A program made the translations under genes and the position numbers. A model generated the notes under the pieces. The model worked only from the letters and a program-made list of their open reading frames with translations, had not been told where the DNA came from and did not search any database. Of a stretch of DNA of 64,000 nucleotides, positions 1-11,112 are shown one piece after another; position 1 is the stretch's first letter; every line of letters begins with the position of its first letter. The DNA comes from Sistotremastrum niveocremeum HHB9708 (lineage: Eukaryota > Basidiomycota > Agaricomycetes > Sistotremastrales > Sistotremastraceae): contig KV419403.1 in the NCBI GenBank assembly GCA_001630475.1, forward strand, positions 664,159-728,158, in the 5' to 3' direction.

Positions 1-768
1 AGTAACATTTACCCATTCTTCCTGTACTGCGCCTGATCAGAGAACGGAATTTGAAGGTCAAACCTGCGGATCGTAGCTTCCGTTCATTGTTGTCTCGCTT
101 TTCTGCTGCTTTCACCGAAGTGGGGAAGAATGCTTGTGCGAGAAAAGCCGCTCAATTGCCAGTGGGGCCGTTCTTTTGCGTTCCTGGACACGTGGAAAGA
201 ACAACAAAGCAGGCGCCTGAGAGAGAGAAGAAAAGGCAGCGTAGGAGCAGAGTACTTTTCAGGATGAGTATCATGCAACGAGAAGGCATGAAGTGATAGG
301 TTTTATAATTCAAGCGCCTGTTCGTCGAGCCCTTGACAAGATAATTCTGAGAAACTTTACAGCGGTCGTACGAGAGACAGAGTTCTGAGCAATATGTTGG
401 ACATTCAGAGCATGTCTGCGTCAAGCAACGCAGTGCCACATCACCCTGTCGACCCAGAAAAACCATCTGAGAGCTGGAGGCTGTGCGATAAGCGATGTCG
501 ATGACGTAGTAAGCGTTTTTGTCTTATTCGTCGTGAGTCACTGAGGTTTCGTTTGGATTAGTGTATGTGATATTTGCGTGTAATCCAGTGTTTGTCTGCA
601 GTAGCTGAGGGCGTTTGTTTCGTCAGGATTGAGTTTCCTGATTGAGCGTTCGCAGTGACGTGCCAATGTTTGGTCGTGTTGTCGCGCTGTTCATGTCAAC
701 GGGCGGAAAATGAAACACAAGACCAACCGCTTCTTCTTCTCAACCACAACGTCTTGATTTCAACTGGC
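1..768. other. no gene recognised at left edge
   Basis: The first 768 bases hold only short open frames on both strands, with no recognisable domain or convincing splice pattern. The last part is presumably the 5' leader and promoter of the gene starting at 769. Confidence 0.4.
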
Positions 769-1694
769 ATGGACTCCTACTCAACTCTCTTTACCTCCGG
801 TCTCAAACGCGAATTTCCAATCTCTCGCCCAGTGACTCCTCCAGGGCCTGGGACCAACGATCTCTCAAAGCCAAAGTCAAAATTCGCAGGAGCTTTGCCA
901 TCCATTATCACTACGATGCCAACTCCTCCCACTGCATCTTTCTCAACCCACTCATCCAGTCGTTACACGAGCATTCCATCCAGTCCTCGCACGCCACGAG
1001 TGTTGCGAAGGCGTCGCAGTTCGTTGAAAGTCGAGACAAATCCGTTGCAAGCACTCAAAAGTCCGCTTCGCAATGCCCGGACTGCGATGCTGAGCCCTGT
1101 TCCTTCTGCACCTAGTTCAAAGCGAGGTGGCATCTTTGGCAAGTTCGCGGGAGCTGTAGGGTCTGCCGGTGGACAAGGTGCTATTCGGAGGTACGGAAAT
1201 AAATCAATGATTTTATTCAGCGCTCCATGTTTCACGGTCGCTGATTTCCTTGTTTTGTTCCGCTTTCGTTTAGATTGCGGAAAGGGTTATTCTCTGCTCC
1301 TGCTAAGCCTGCACCGACTGCACCCTTGCCTGCGTTACCCGTGTCAGCGCCGGCTACTACATCCATATTCTCCACCCACTCTTCTTCCAACAATCAAAAT
1401 TATTACCCTCACCCGCCATCTTCGCCTACTCTACCTGAGTTTGGCAACTCACTGCGGGCTCCCCCAGCACAAAAGTCCAAACCATTCCTTCGCATCACTA
1501 CCTCGGCGACTACTGCACCCAGGACCCCATTCAGCCCGTTATCCAACGCGGCACCATCATTCTTTAATCCATTCGACTCTCCCCTCGACTACACTCCTAT
1601 TGCGGAAGGAATGTCCATCTCTATAACCCCTACAAACGACCGCCCCAGAGAGGGCGCATATTTCGACACCGTCATGGAGGGAATGGAGGAGTGA
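769..1694 (+). CDS. Ser/Pro-rich hypothetical protein
   Basis: Two exons, 769-1190 and 1274-1694, separated by an 83-nt intron that begins GTACGG and ends TTTAG; the join keeps the frame and gives about 280 aa. I do not recognise the family. The protein is rich in Ser, Pro and Thr and looks mostly disordered. Residues about 70-110 carry a basic stretch (RVLRRRRSSLKVE), and a short Gly-rich segment (KRGGIFGKFAGAVGSAGG) lies near the exon junction. The acidic C-terminus ends VMEGMEE. The ATG at 769 was chosen because the open frame upstream of it has no conserved character. No transmembrane segment or signal peptide is visible. A regulatory or scaffold protein is possible, but no function can be assigned. 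Confidence 0.65.
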
Positions 1695-2690
1695 AACGAC
1701 CTCCCCCTTTCTCTTTCGTGCCCATCATCATCATCATCATCATCATCACTTTGAGCTCGCTTAGCTCTTCTCACTCTATCGCCTTCTGAACCCTGCATAA
1801 GATCTCCACCGTCTTTTTCTCAATTGAGAAAATAAGACTCCCATACTGAACCAACGCGCCGGGCGCGTCCAAACCCTCATAATTGTTTCTCATTCTCATC
1901 TTCCCTCTCTTATTTATTTCCTCATCAGGATATTTCGCTCGTCTTCTTTGCATCCAATCTTGTACTCATTCATGACCTCACGCCATCTCGTCTCGTAAAA
2001 CTGTGTTACCTTTCGCATTACTGTTTCTCCTTGTTGTTTCCCAGTATCCTGAGCCGCTTAAAATGGCTCCTGCTTTTCTCTTGTCTCCTTACTGCTGTAG
2101 CATTGACTCTGATCACAAATAGCTTGTTCAGTCGAATATTTATTGGTTTCCTAGTTGAAATAATTGACTGCCGTAGTGCCGACAAGCCCACATAGACCCA
2201 AACAGCAACATTGCCACCTCCTGCTAGCTCTCTTGCTGGTGCAATGAGACCCATGATAAGCATGGGCTCGAATCAACTTATTCTATTCCCGGGCTGAAAA
2301 TGATGTTCGGATAAATTGTCTGCATTCAAACATGACTCCGTGCAGGTGAATAGCTTGACGCCCAGTAGCTGTTCGAATCCAGACTGTCTCCCTATCGTCC
2401 GGACGCACACGCCTCGTATGTTTCTATGTTCTCCGCCTTTTTTCTGAAGCTTGACAACTTCATTGAAGACCAAAGATGCCGGAAATAACGACGTGGTGGA
2501 TGCTGTAGACACTCTTTCGACCCGTTGTCAATTGTATCGCTGAACCGAAGGACCCGATTAACGTCGTCGACATCAAGGCACCCGCAGCATCCCCCTGACT
2601 CGTTGCCTGTATTTCCTTGGCGAATGGTGATGATTGGCGGGAGTGCACTGCCTCAATGTTCACACCAGGGAGGATATTGAGGATCCATAA
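1695..2690. other. intergenic, no gene seen
   Basis: About 1 kb with pyrimidine-rich stretches just after the preceding stop codon, including a CAT microsatellite. No coding pattern was found; it probably contains the 3' UTR of the gene before and the promoter of the gene after. Confidence 0.4.
1723..1746. repeat. (CAT)8 microsatellite
   Basis: Eight perfect CAT units about 30 nt downstream of the stop codon of the preceding gene, probably within its 3' UTR. Confidence 0.9.
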
Positions 2691-4084
2691 ATGTCGCTCA
2701 TTTCAATAGGTGAGCCGCCAGTTCCTCAGCTTCACCCCTTCCTGTCTCACTCTCCTTCGCCGTATTGCTCGCACTGCCCCACTTTCAAGACCCTCGGAAT
2801 CCACGTCCAGCCCGACGAGACCCCTGTCCTCAAGAGAGCCGAGCTAAAGCTGTCGCTTCTTGCGAAAGTTAGCAGTATGTGTTGCTTCAGTCGCGCTGCT
2901 ATAGGCTCTTATCTTCTATTTAGTACGAGACTCGTGGGAACCCGAAGCTCCAAGGCTACTGCAGAAGATCCAAGAGATGATGGGCGTCGATTACGACTTT
3001 GATGTCGATTGGAAAGCATTCATCGACTCTACTGAGCCTGATCAGAAGGGCTTGCGACAGAATCCTGGTACGCCCGCCCATGCGCAGTTTCTCGAAGATG
3101 TGCTGAGTATAATGCCCAGCACCCATTGTCTTGGGATACTTCACCTATTTCGTCGATCATCTCACAAAGTTGGTAAATGAAGTACGTGTCCCAAATCCTG
3201 AACAGAACAAGAATCTGAGCTGGAACTGTTAGGGAGATGATCCTATCGCAGTCGAAACTTTCAACAGCTTGATATCCAAGAAGAAGATCCGACTCGCGCT
3301 TGATCCCGAATGTGACTCCTACTCGGGGTGTTCCATCAAAGATGGCATATGGGAGATAAACTACAGACCAGGGTGCGTGGGTGTGAATATCCCTGAAGCG
3401 AATGCCGACCTTTCTAGGGTCGTGGATCAAGGTACTTCTTCCGTTTATCTTCTTCCGTAGCGTATCCAAACTCTCGCACAGCCATCTTCAAGACTTCGAA
3501 ATCAACGCTACCACTGATAGCAAGGAGGGCTATCAGAGACCAATGGGAGAAGAGGAGCGGTGAGGTGACTAAGCGGATTCGAGATCAACTGAATGGTGAT
3601 CAACTTTGCCATCTCATGCCGTGCACTATGCTCACAGTTCCGCAGGTTTCGATGTAAAGCTTGTCGCGGATTACGAGGCTATCTGGGCTGGCATCGTCGC
3701 CGATCCCAATGTATGGCATGATCAAGTTCTTTTCGGCATAGACATCTCGACTAACGTCCTTCTCAGTTCGACGAAGGGCGTGTCAGGCAAATCAGCCGGG
3801 GTTTCGGAGATTATCTCTACGACTACTTCTATGGCTTCTCTTGTCGTTTGGAAGACCGCTTCCACAAGGACGAACTGATGACTGAAACATTCGCCGAGGC
3901 TTGTTCACAGAGGGAGATTGCATTCGAGATCGTGAGAGATTTGGAGAAGGAGATTCCGGAGGAAGGACGTTTAAGTATTAATGGCTGTCTTTTTGAGCAT
4001 GGCAGGTTTAAGTTGGTGACTACTGGGCAACATTTTGGGTACAATACCCATGATGCTGGGGACCTCGTTGCGTCAATTTTATAG
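2691..4084 (+). CDS. hypothetical protein, seven exons
   Basis: Seven exons can be joined in frame: 2691-2874, 2924-3067, 3120-3181, 3233-3431, 3482-3595, 3646-3710 and 3767-4084. They encode about 361 aa and all six introns are 49-56 nt with GT..AG ends, which strongly suggests a working gene. The N-terminus is short and Pro/His-rich with a CSHCPTF segment. The rest is mixed helix/strand with an aromatic patch (GDYLYDYFYGFSC) in the last exon, followed by an acidic helical part and a C-terminus ending LVASIL. There is no signal peptide, membrane segment or known catalytic motif that I recognise. Without the small exons the reading frame breaks several times, so automatic predictors could easily fragment this gene. 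Function unknown. Confidence 0.65.
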
Positions 4085-4297
4085 GTATGTGTACAACAAT
4101 CGACCGAATGATCAGATGTTCGTCAGCCCAACTGCAACAAAGTTCAGAGAGATCAGCGTTAGTGTCGGGTGAAAGCATCCAGGCTGAGTGTAATTAAATT
4201 GGTTGCTGATGGAGTGATAATTATTGGTAAATAGCTCAAGACGGGGAAATACACGACAACGATATTAACATGAACGATGCGATCAGGCTGGATGGAC

Positions 4298-5830
4298 TCA
4301 GCTGTCTTGCGAAGATCCCAGGCTGAGAGCGCGCCTGACTGCCCGATTCCTCACTTTCAAAACGTTCGTGACCAGTCTGACTGTTCCAAAGATCACACAG
4401 ACATCTGTTATCTGTATGAGCGCTCGGAATTGGGATCATGAAACAATTTGAAATTACGAACCAGCCCGCCAGACCCAGCATACGGCTCCATGGGGGACAA
4501 AGTTTATATCAAGTCGTGGAAAATTGGGTACATGACACAGTACAGCTGCGCAAGTGCGATGTCTGATATGAGTTTATTTACTCGAGAGAGATTTGCCAGT
4601 AAGTCTGAGTAAAACAACCCCGGCCAACACATTGACACAATGAGGCTGACAAGCTATAGAATGGCCGCACTGTGAGGTCAGGGACCTCACAAATTCGGTG
4701 GTTCAAACCACCTGAATCGTGGGGATTTATCACCTAGTTTCGGGGGATTCAGAATAAATATTGTGCGAAATCCCCACAAAAAGAAACACTAACCCGAGCC
4801 CGAAGCACACGAAGAACCACATGTTTTGACTGGAATTCTGCGTTCGTTGTGTGGTTTTCGAGCAAGTAAGCGAGCACACCTTTTGCTTTTTAGCTAGGAT
4901 CGGTGTATTCGAAATCACACAATTGCGATATTATCAAGATAATCAATTTATTGTCAAGTCTACTAGTGATACAGTGCTATCTACTCAAGCCGAACCGAAA
5001 GGAATCACCTGTCGCACCCTGCTCATTGCCTCGCCGTGACGCTCTCTAATCCCGTGACTTGATATCCATCCATTATCTCTTCTTTGATGCCAGACTGCGG
5101 AGCAGAACTAAATCAAGCTGAGGGTGAGTTGAGAGCGCTGGGGGTATGTAATGCAACACTAACCTGACGGCGTGTCGACGGCGAGCATGCGAAGAAGTGC
5201 AAGGGAAGCAACTGATGAAAGAATGTAGGCAGGGATAATGAAGGGACTTTGATGACGACGAACGGAATGTGAACTCTCAAATGCCATGGGGGAGGCTTGA
5301 TGAAAGCATCCTAAATCCAATATGGGCATTGGAATTAATTAGGACGCGACTCGAAAAAGATTTGACATGAGGAGAGGACGTACTCGGGTTTCTACCTCGT
5401 TGCCATCCAACCTACAACATCGGAATCCAACGTCTTACATCTGGGACTGGGTTCCTGAGATGGCATTCTTGAGTCATATGTCTTTGAGCAGAGATAGTCG
5501 ACGCATCATGTTGCGTTGCGAGAGGGGAATGGCGTGTACGTCGACGAGAACGCGGATGGTAGTGGACGGAAGGTGGAGCGACGAGATGTTGCGGAGTTTC
5601 AATCGAAACAGATGGCTCGATGCCTGCAACCGAAGGGACTTAGCGAAATTTCTTGACGAGTCGCTTTCCGAAGTCCAGACTTCCGATCACTTCGGTGGTT
5701 TGAATACACCGGTCCTAACCCTAGGTATGCGAAACCCCCGAAAATGTGTGGTTTCCGACCTCACAGTGGCCCACACCGTAGCGGACGCGCATCGCTGGCT
5801 TTTGCGGCGGCTACGCGTCACTCGAGTCAT
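4298..5830 (-). pseudogene. broken third copy of the tandem F-box-like genes
   Basis: This is a dead relative of the two genes at 6112-7774 and 8017-9641. Reading the minus strand, the start (MTRVTRSRRKSQRCASATVW, 5830 downward) matches the start of the 6.1-7.8 kb gene. The frame is then interrupted by a DNA element (4668-5768). Beyond it the F-box part resumes with AxLIVSMCW-like and NKLISDIALA-like segments carrying stops. The conserved intron with a GTTCGT donor is still visible near 4460. Exon 2 has lost nearly all of its roughly 1.3 kb: the LEQSDW segment is followed almost directly by the C-terminal RNRAVRRALSLGSSQDS tail and a stop at 4298. The order start, F-box, intron, exon-2 start, tail is unchanged, so this is a tandem duplicate that decayed in place. 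Confidence 0.8.
4668..5768. mobile_element. 1.1-kb non-autonomous DNA transposon (CACTG-type ends)
   Basis: The ends are inverted: the left end begins CACTGTGAGGTC and the right end finishes GACCTCACAGTG. Similarity continues to roughly 40 bp with mismatches, including a TTCGG.GGTT segment on both sides. The flanks are the two halves of one gene (a broken F-box-like copy), so the boundaries are supported by homology and not only by the repeats. Any target duplication is short (about 3-4 bp, GCC-like) and imperfect. The CACT start and short target site are reminiscent of the CACTA superfamily, but no transposase is present, so the family is tentative. Open frames inside show no recognisable domain. 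Confidence 0.75.
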
Positions 5831-5944
5831 TTTTGAAAGATAGGAAAGAGAGAGCTGAAGTGGGCGCGTTTGTACGTGTCACTCTCTATCTTTTTGGCCA
5901 GTTGTACTGTAACTTGTACAGGTCGCAGCGCTGACCCTAAGAAT

Positions 5945-5967
5945 AATCGGCTCGGAGTCCGGATGCT
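5945..5967 (-). promoter_or_regulatory. conserved upstream box, copy next to the broken F-box-like gene
   Basis: AATCGGCTCGGAGTCCGGAT lies about 115 bases upstream of the start of the broken copy. Close matches occur upstream of both intact paralogues (7846-7867 and 9781-9799). It may be a shared promoter element or simply sequence carried along by tandem duplication. Confidence 0.4.
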
Positions 5968-6111
5968 ACTGCCCAACTCACGGTCGCTGATTCTTGATTT
6001 ATTGTTGGCGTCAAATTTTGCACAAAGTTTCAGAGAGTTATATACAGAGATATAGAAAATGACAAATAACGATAGGAAGATGCAGAAAGGCAGGCGTGGG
6101 GAGGCATAAAA

Positions 6112-7774
6112 TCAGCTATCCATTGAAGGAGCTCGGATCAAGGCGCGCCTGAGTCCACGGGACCTCACTTTTGTCATCTTTAGGACTGTATCATGGACAT
6201 CCGTCCACTTCTGTATCCTGAGTAATTCATTCTGCCCGTGATGGTAGGTTCGATAATGGAAAATGCGATCGTCGTTGGGAAGTAAGTCGGCTATATAGCA
6301 GGACACCGCCATGGTGTCACCTGCTAGAGAGCCCGAAAGGTCAAGAAGATTGAGCGAGTTGGAGAATGAGGTGCTATCCGTGACTGGTCGTGGAGGAACG
6401 AGGGATGCGTCAACCGCGAGCGTGAGACATTTGAGGGACGGACAGTGTTCGGTAAACGAGATGAGGCACGAAAGAGTGAGTTCGGTTTCGTTGCTCTCGT
6501 ACGGGGTTTCGCATTCTAGGCGGAAGTGTATGATATGAGTCCAAGCTTGGGCCATTTGTTCAATATGCTCATCTGCAAAGCTTATAGGCGATTCGCTAGT
6601 AATCGCAAGATCACGAAGCTGCGTTAAAGAAAGCAACGGCTGGAACACGGTGAATGTTTTGAAGGAATCTATGACTTGTTCTTGGTCCTGAAAGGGGGTT
6701 GTTACGTCGAGGTGCAAAGTTTGTAGGCTAGGAAAGCCCGCGCCTAATGTGACAGTGTATTTGCGAATGCTGGAGAGCGCGACCCTCCCTAAAAGAGAGA
6801 CAGAGAGACTCTCCAAGGTCAGGTTCGGAGTCTGAATGGAAAGACGCTTGTGTGGGCGATCGGAGCCATCTTCCATCGAGATCTCTTTGAGAGAAGGGAA
6901 ACGACCTTCGACGAACCGAAAAGAGTACCCGGTAACCGAGATTGAAACCTCTGTGGAATTGGGCTTCATCACAAGGCATTCAAGATGCTCTTGGAAAGAC
7001 AACATCTCGAAAATGTCTGAGTTTATAAATATTGAGGGCAATCGCAGGGTCACGAGCGACCTGAGCTCCGGGATGAGGGCTAATAATTCCTTGCTCGTCA
7101 AGGAGTCCATACTAGTAGGCGACCCATAAATAGTCAATTTCTGGATGGAATCTGCTATCGCGCGCATGTTTTGAAATAGACGAAGAGATGGTTCCCAAAA
7201 AACAGAGAGCGATGTGAGTCGCTTCTGGAAAATCAATTGGTAGAAGGGATGTAAAGGTCCGAGCGGATGCCAAGCTGTGAAGCATTCAAGGACGGGGAAG
7301 ATTGTATCGACGGGACGGGTGGCAATCATCACAGCAAAGGTTACGGGGGCAATTGCTCTCGGCGCGTTAGGCCTCCCGTATGTCGAGAAGAAGGAGATCT
7401 CCTTCACAAATGCCGTATATTTAAGGAAACGAGTCCAGTCTGACTTTTCCAAGGGTCTTACGAAGGTCTATTGCGTAAATCAGACCGTGCAATTGGAGCA
7501 TGGCAAGATAAGGATCACGAACCAAGCCAGACTCAGGTTCAGCGCATGGTTCCATTGGAGCCAGAATGGCGAGAAGATTCGGAAGGTTTCTGAATACGGA
7601 ACGATACAGGCTCGCAAGGGCGATATCTGATATGAGTGTATTCACTCGAGCGAGTCCTGCCGTTGTCGACTGCGGACACTCGGACACTATGAGGCTGGCC
7701 AGTTCTGGGATGGCCCAAACTGCAGCGGAGGCGCTTCGCTGACTTCTACGACTACTACGCGTAGCACGATCCAT
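6112..7774 (-). CDS. F-box-like / leucine-rich protein, tandem copy A
   Basis: Two exons on the minus strand, 7774-7523 and 7467-6112, with a 55-nt intron (GTTCGT donor, CAATAG acceptor). They give about 535 aa. Residues about 20-60 resemble an agaricomycete F-box-like motif (VWAIPELASLIV, then LARVNTLISDIALASLYRSV). The remainder shows irregular leucine-rich spacing, with repeats such as LSLTQLRDLAIT and CPSLKCLTLAVD, as expected for substrate-recognition subunits of SCF ubiquitin ligases. The ATG at 7774 is preferred over one in frame seven codons upstream because the broken copy starts at the equivalent position. Copy B has the same intron at the same codon. The F-box role is inferred from pattern and no partner is visible. 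Confidence 0.8.
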
Positions 7775-7845
7775 TTCTCGATGAAGGAAGTACACGGACA
7801 GAGCTGCGTTCGGGCTTAGTCTCAGGTGTTGCTGGGAGAAAAATT

Positions 7846-7867
7846 GATCGGCTCGGAATCCGGATCC
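7846..7867 (-). promoter_or_regulatory. conserved upstream box of F-box-like copy A
   Basis: GATCGGCTCGGAATCCGGAT sits about 72 bases upstream of the copy A start codon and recurs upstream of the two relatives. Conservation in otherwise diverged flanks suggests either a recent duplication junction or a retained regulatory site. Confidence 0.4.
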
Positions 7868-8016
7868 TTCATTTCGACTCTATTTCCGTATACTAGTACC
7901 ATATTCATGACAAGATCATTACAAACGACCGCGTTTCTTCCAGCCCAATCTGTGCAAATACGTGTAGTAAATAAATTATTAAAGAGCAGAAACCGAATTG
8001 ATAAATGACGGCATAT

Positions 8017-9641
8017 TTATCTGCCTTCGGGAGCAACCAAATTGAAAGCACGCCTGACGCCACGAGACCTGGCTTCTCGAATATTATCCACCAGAGTAGC
8101 CACTTCGTTCCATTTATGGATTCTATACCGCCAAGACTCATCACTGCTCTTCGCGTGATGAACAAGACAGTCACCGCCGTGAAGCAGATCTGCAATATAC
8201 GATGCCACTGCAATGGTCTCGCCCACCGACGAACCGGAAAGCTCGAGGATAATCAGTGATTCAGAGAACACCGTTTTGTCCGTGAGTGGTCGGTGAGGAA
8301 CTGCAGTTGCGTCTACCCCGATGCAAAGACACTGGAGGGACGGACAGTGCTCCGCAAAAGAGACTAAGCACGAGAGCGTTAGCTCAGTCTCGTCTCCTTC
8401 GAACGGAGTTTTACAACCCAAGTGGAAGTCGAGGAGGTGAGGCCAAGCTCGCGCCATCTGCTCGATATGCTCATCGGTGAGACTTATGTGGGATGGGACT
8501 TCGATACGAAAATGCCGAAGCTCCGTGAGAGACAGGAGCGGCTGAAACACTGAGAATGTTTCTGACGAATCCATGAATTCTGTGTTATCTTGAAATTTTG
8601 TTACGGTGATGGTAATGCTGTGTAGGCAAGGGAACCCTGCGCTCAGGGCCGAAGAGCATCTTCGAAAGCTCTCGAGCGTGACTTTCCCAGAAAGGGCGAC
8701 TTTCAAGCTTTGTAATCTTGTGATTGCGGTGAGAGTGGAAAAATTGGGATGGGGACCATCAGATGGATCTTCCAGGGTGAGTCCTCTGAGACTGGGGAAC
8801 TTTTCCTCGGTGAAGTGATAACGATATTCGTCAATAGGGTTCCTCACAGCATCGGCGGGGGTAAGGATCATGGAGAGGATTTGAAGATGCTCTTTAGAAG
8901 ACAGCATTTCGAAAATGTCCGAGGTCACGAGAATTGAGGCCAATTCGAGGACGGCGATTGTCTTGAGCTCGGGAATGAGCGCAAGGAACTCCTGTCGCGT
9001 CAAAGAATCGAAGGCTTTTGGGGAGCCTTTGATGTTAAGCAATCTCAAGGTTGCGGCAATTATGCGAACGTTCTGAAGGACGCGGAATGGCGTCTCCCAA
9101 CAAACAGAGAGCTTTGTGAGTCGTTTCTGATATATCAGCCTGTAAAAATGATTCGAGGATGCGAGCGGCTCGAAAGTCGTGAAAGATGTGAGGAATGGGA
9201 AGATTGCATCGGTGGGTCGGGTGGCATCCATTACGCAGAAAGCTTCTGGAGAGATTGCTTGTCGCTGGGGTAATATTTCCATGAGGAAAATTTCCTTCAC
9301 GTGTGCCGAATATTTCAAAAAACGAGTCCAGTCTGACTGTTCCAGGGGTCTGACAAAAGTCTGTTGAGAACGAATCAATGAATCTGGGTATTCGAAAGCA
9401 TGATACGATAGGGATTACGAACCAGCCCAGACTCATCGCTATGCGCTTCCATTGGAGCTAGAATCGCTAGCAGATCGTGCATATTTCCAAGGATGACGCG
9501 ATAAAGGCTCGCGAGAGCAATTTCGGATATAGCTTTGTTCACTTGAGCGAGTTTCGCAGTCATCGACCCTGGACATCTCCAGACTATCAGGTTGACCAGC
9601 TCTGGGATGGCCCACACTTTAGAGGATGCGCTAGTTGACAT
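8017..9641 (-). CDS. F-box-like / leucine-rich protein, tandem copy B
   Basis: Two exons, 9641-9423 and 9360-8017, with a 62-nt intron in the same place and phase as in copy A; total about 520 aa. The N-terminal F-box-like segment reads VWAIPELVNLIVW followed by LAQVNKAISEIALASLYRVI. Exon 2 starts TFVRPLEQSDWTRFLKYSAH and continues with leucine-rich segments (LLSLTELRHFRIE, CPSLQCLCIGVD). The tail RSRGVRRAFNL matches that of copy A (RSRGLRRALI). Compared with copy A the N-terminus is about 11 residues shorter. The same orientation and only about 240 bp between the genes indicate tandem duplication. A role in protein ubiquitination is inferred from the family only. Confidence 0.8.
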
Positions 9642-10120
9642 TGACGAGAGCTATCCGTGCCACGAATAATTTCCATTCAAATGACGGTGAGAGAATTGCG
9701 AGCAGTAGGTAGACAGCGTCGGTCGTTGGCTTGTAGCCAAGATTTCAAAAATTTCTGGCCGAGGCTGCCGAGGCGCAATGAATCGGAACCCGGATGCTGC
9801 CGGTAGCAGCCGTTCCGCGAGCGTTTCCCAAGGGCTTTTGGCGGTTTGTTACACACGATTAAATCGAGGAAGAGATGAAAGATATTCTAGCAGTCATGAA
9901 TCATAATGACTACGCTTTCCGTCCAAATAGCACTCCGCGAGGAATATCTTAGGCCGTACTGCTGCCACAGCTCGCCCTCATTGATGACCCACTGATACTA
10001 CCCTCGTGTCTCTTAGTCTGCGATTTTGGAGAACTTGAGCTTTTGCCCGACAGGGTGCACTTCATTGATCTTCAAAATCCGTATCGATGGGTGCCGCTCT
10101 ACTTAGAATTTCAAGCAGGT
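9642..10120. other. intergenic upstream of F-box-like copy B
   Basis: No gene seen. It contains AATCGGAACCCGGATGCT at 9781-9799, a diverged version of the box found upstream of the other two tandem copies. Confidence 0.4.
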
Positions 10121-11112
10121 TCACTGCAGGACACAATCTGCGAGTTTGTTACGGAGTGACCATGGGTTCGAAGAAATCCGATATGCCTATGAGACAAATG
10201 GGACATCAGTTCCGACAACGCCGAAACAGGGATGTCACCTACCTCTTGCAATAACTGAACGACTTGCTCTTCGTCATCCATAGAGCACTCCATATATTTC
10301 GACGCTCCGATCTCCAACCCAAGCCTCTCACCTTCCTCAGGTAACACAGGTCCCTCTTTCTCGCCCGTCGAAAATAATCGATGAACTACTTCTGGATCAG
10401 ATCTTGATCGCGCATCAAGACCGACCAGAAGGATTGCATGTGTTGAAGATTTTCTGTCATTCTGACTCCATCTCCTTCGTATGGATTCGAATTCCGGTCG
10501 CAACAACACACTGAAATAAAGGATATTGGCGTAACGTCCTGCATGAAGTGGCTCCGAAGATTTGGAAGCACGCCAAAAGAACTCTTCAAATGTTCCCCAT
10601 GATTCATCTAATCAATTTGAGTTGCAGATGCGTGGGACGTATAAGAACGTACATGTAATATCGTATAGCCGAGGCCGTTTATTTGAATCCGCATCGCTGA
10701 CGAATCTCTCCGTTTCTGACGAGTCGCGAGAAGAGAGAGCTGAGGGAATTCGGAAATGCAGACAGATGACACTGCATTGCCCGACTATAGCTTCATCCTT
10801 TGGTGGCTGAAACTGCCGTTGATCCTCCCCCTGGAAGCTTATGAGTCATCAGGAAACTCGTTCTCGCAGAGCATCGAACAGGACAAACCTTGTATCGGAG
10901 AAGTAGTTCTGGCGTACCTAGATTCAACCGTTCAAGTAACATTTCAATCAAGATTTTCTGTCAACGATGAAATCTGAGCAATAATCGAAGGCGGTTCACG
11001 GAACAGTGAGAGTTGATAAACATACCATTGAGTTCAGATCGACTTCATAAGCACTGGAGCTGACTAGGCGGAGACATATATATGACCCTTCTTCGTTTTC
11101 GACAACACTCAT
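10121..11112 (-). CDS. Rho-like pseudo-GTPase, copy 1 (CaaX-terminated)
   Basis: Five minus-strand exons, 11112-11026, 10957-10918, 10784-10653, 10607-10243 and 10186-10121, join in frame to about 229 aa. The C-terminal half is Rho-like: NILYFSVLLRPEFESI (beta-4 and following helix), ILLVGLDARSRSDPEVVHRL (where Rho has the TKxDLR motif), GPVLPEEGERL, then GASKYMECS and a final helix. There is no GxxxxGK[ST] P-loop; the matching exon-1 strand is YICLRLVSSS. TKxD is replaced by LDAR, and the residue after ECS is Met instead of Ala. The protein ends ADCVLQ, a good CaaX prenylation box, unlike the other copies. Exon 2 is shorter than in relatives and uses an acceptor 16 bases downstream of a more typical one, so that junction is the weakest part of the model. 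Confidence 0.7.

Noticed and set aside
4680-4710. GGTTCAAACC resembling a tRNA B box
   Set aside because: It is part of the inverted end of the 1.1-kb element and a local palindrome (GGTGGTTCAAACCACC).
5367-5843. 158-codon plus-strand open frame
   Set aside because: It runs from inside the DNA element into the broken F-box-like gene on the other strand and has no recognisable domain.
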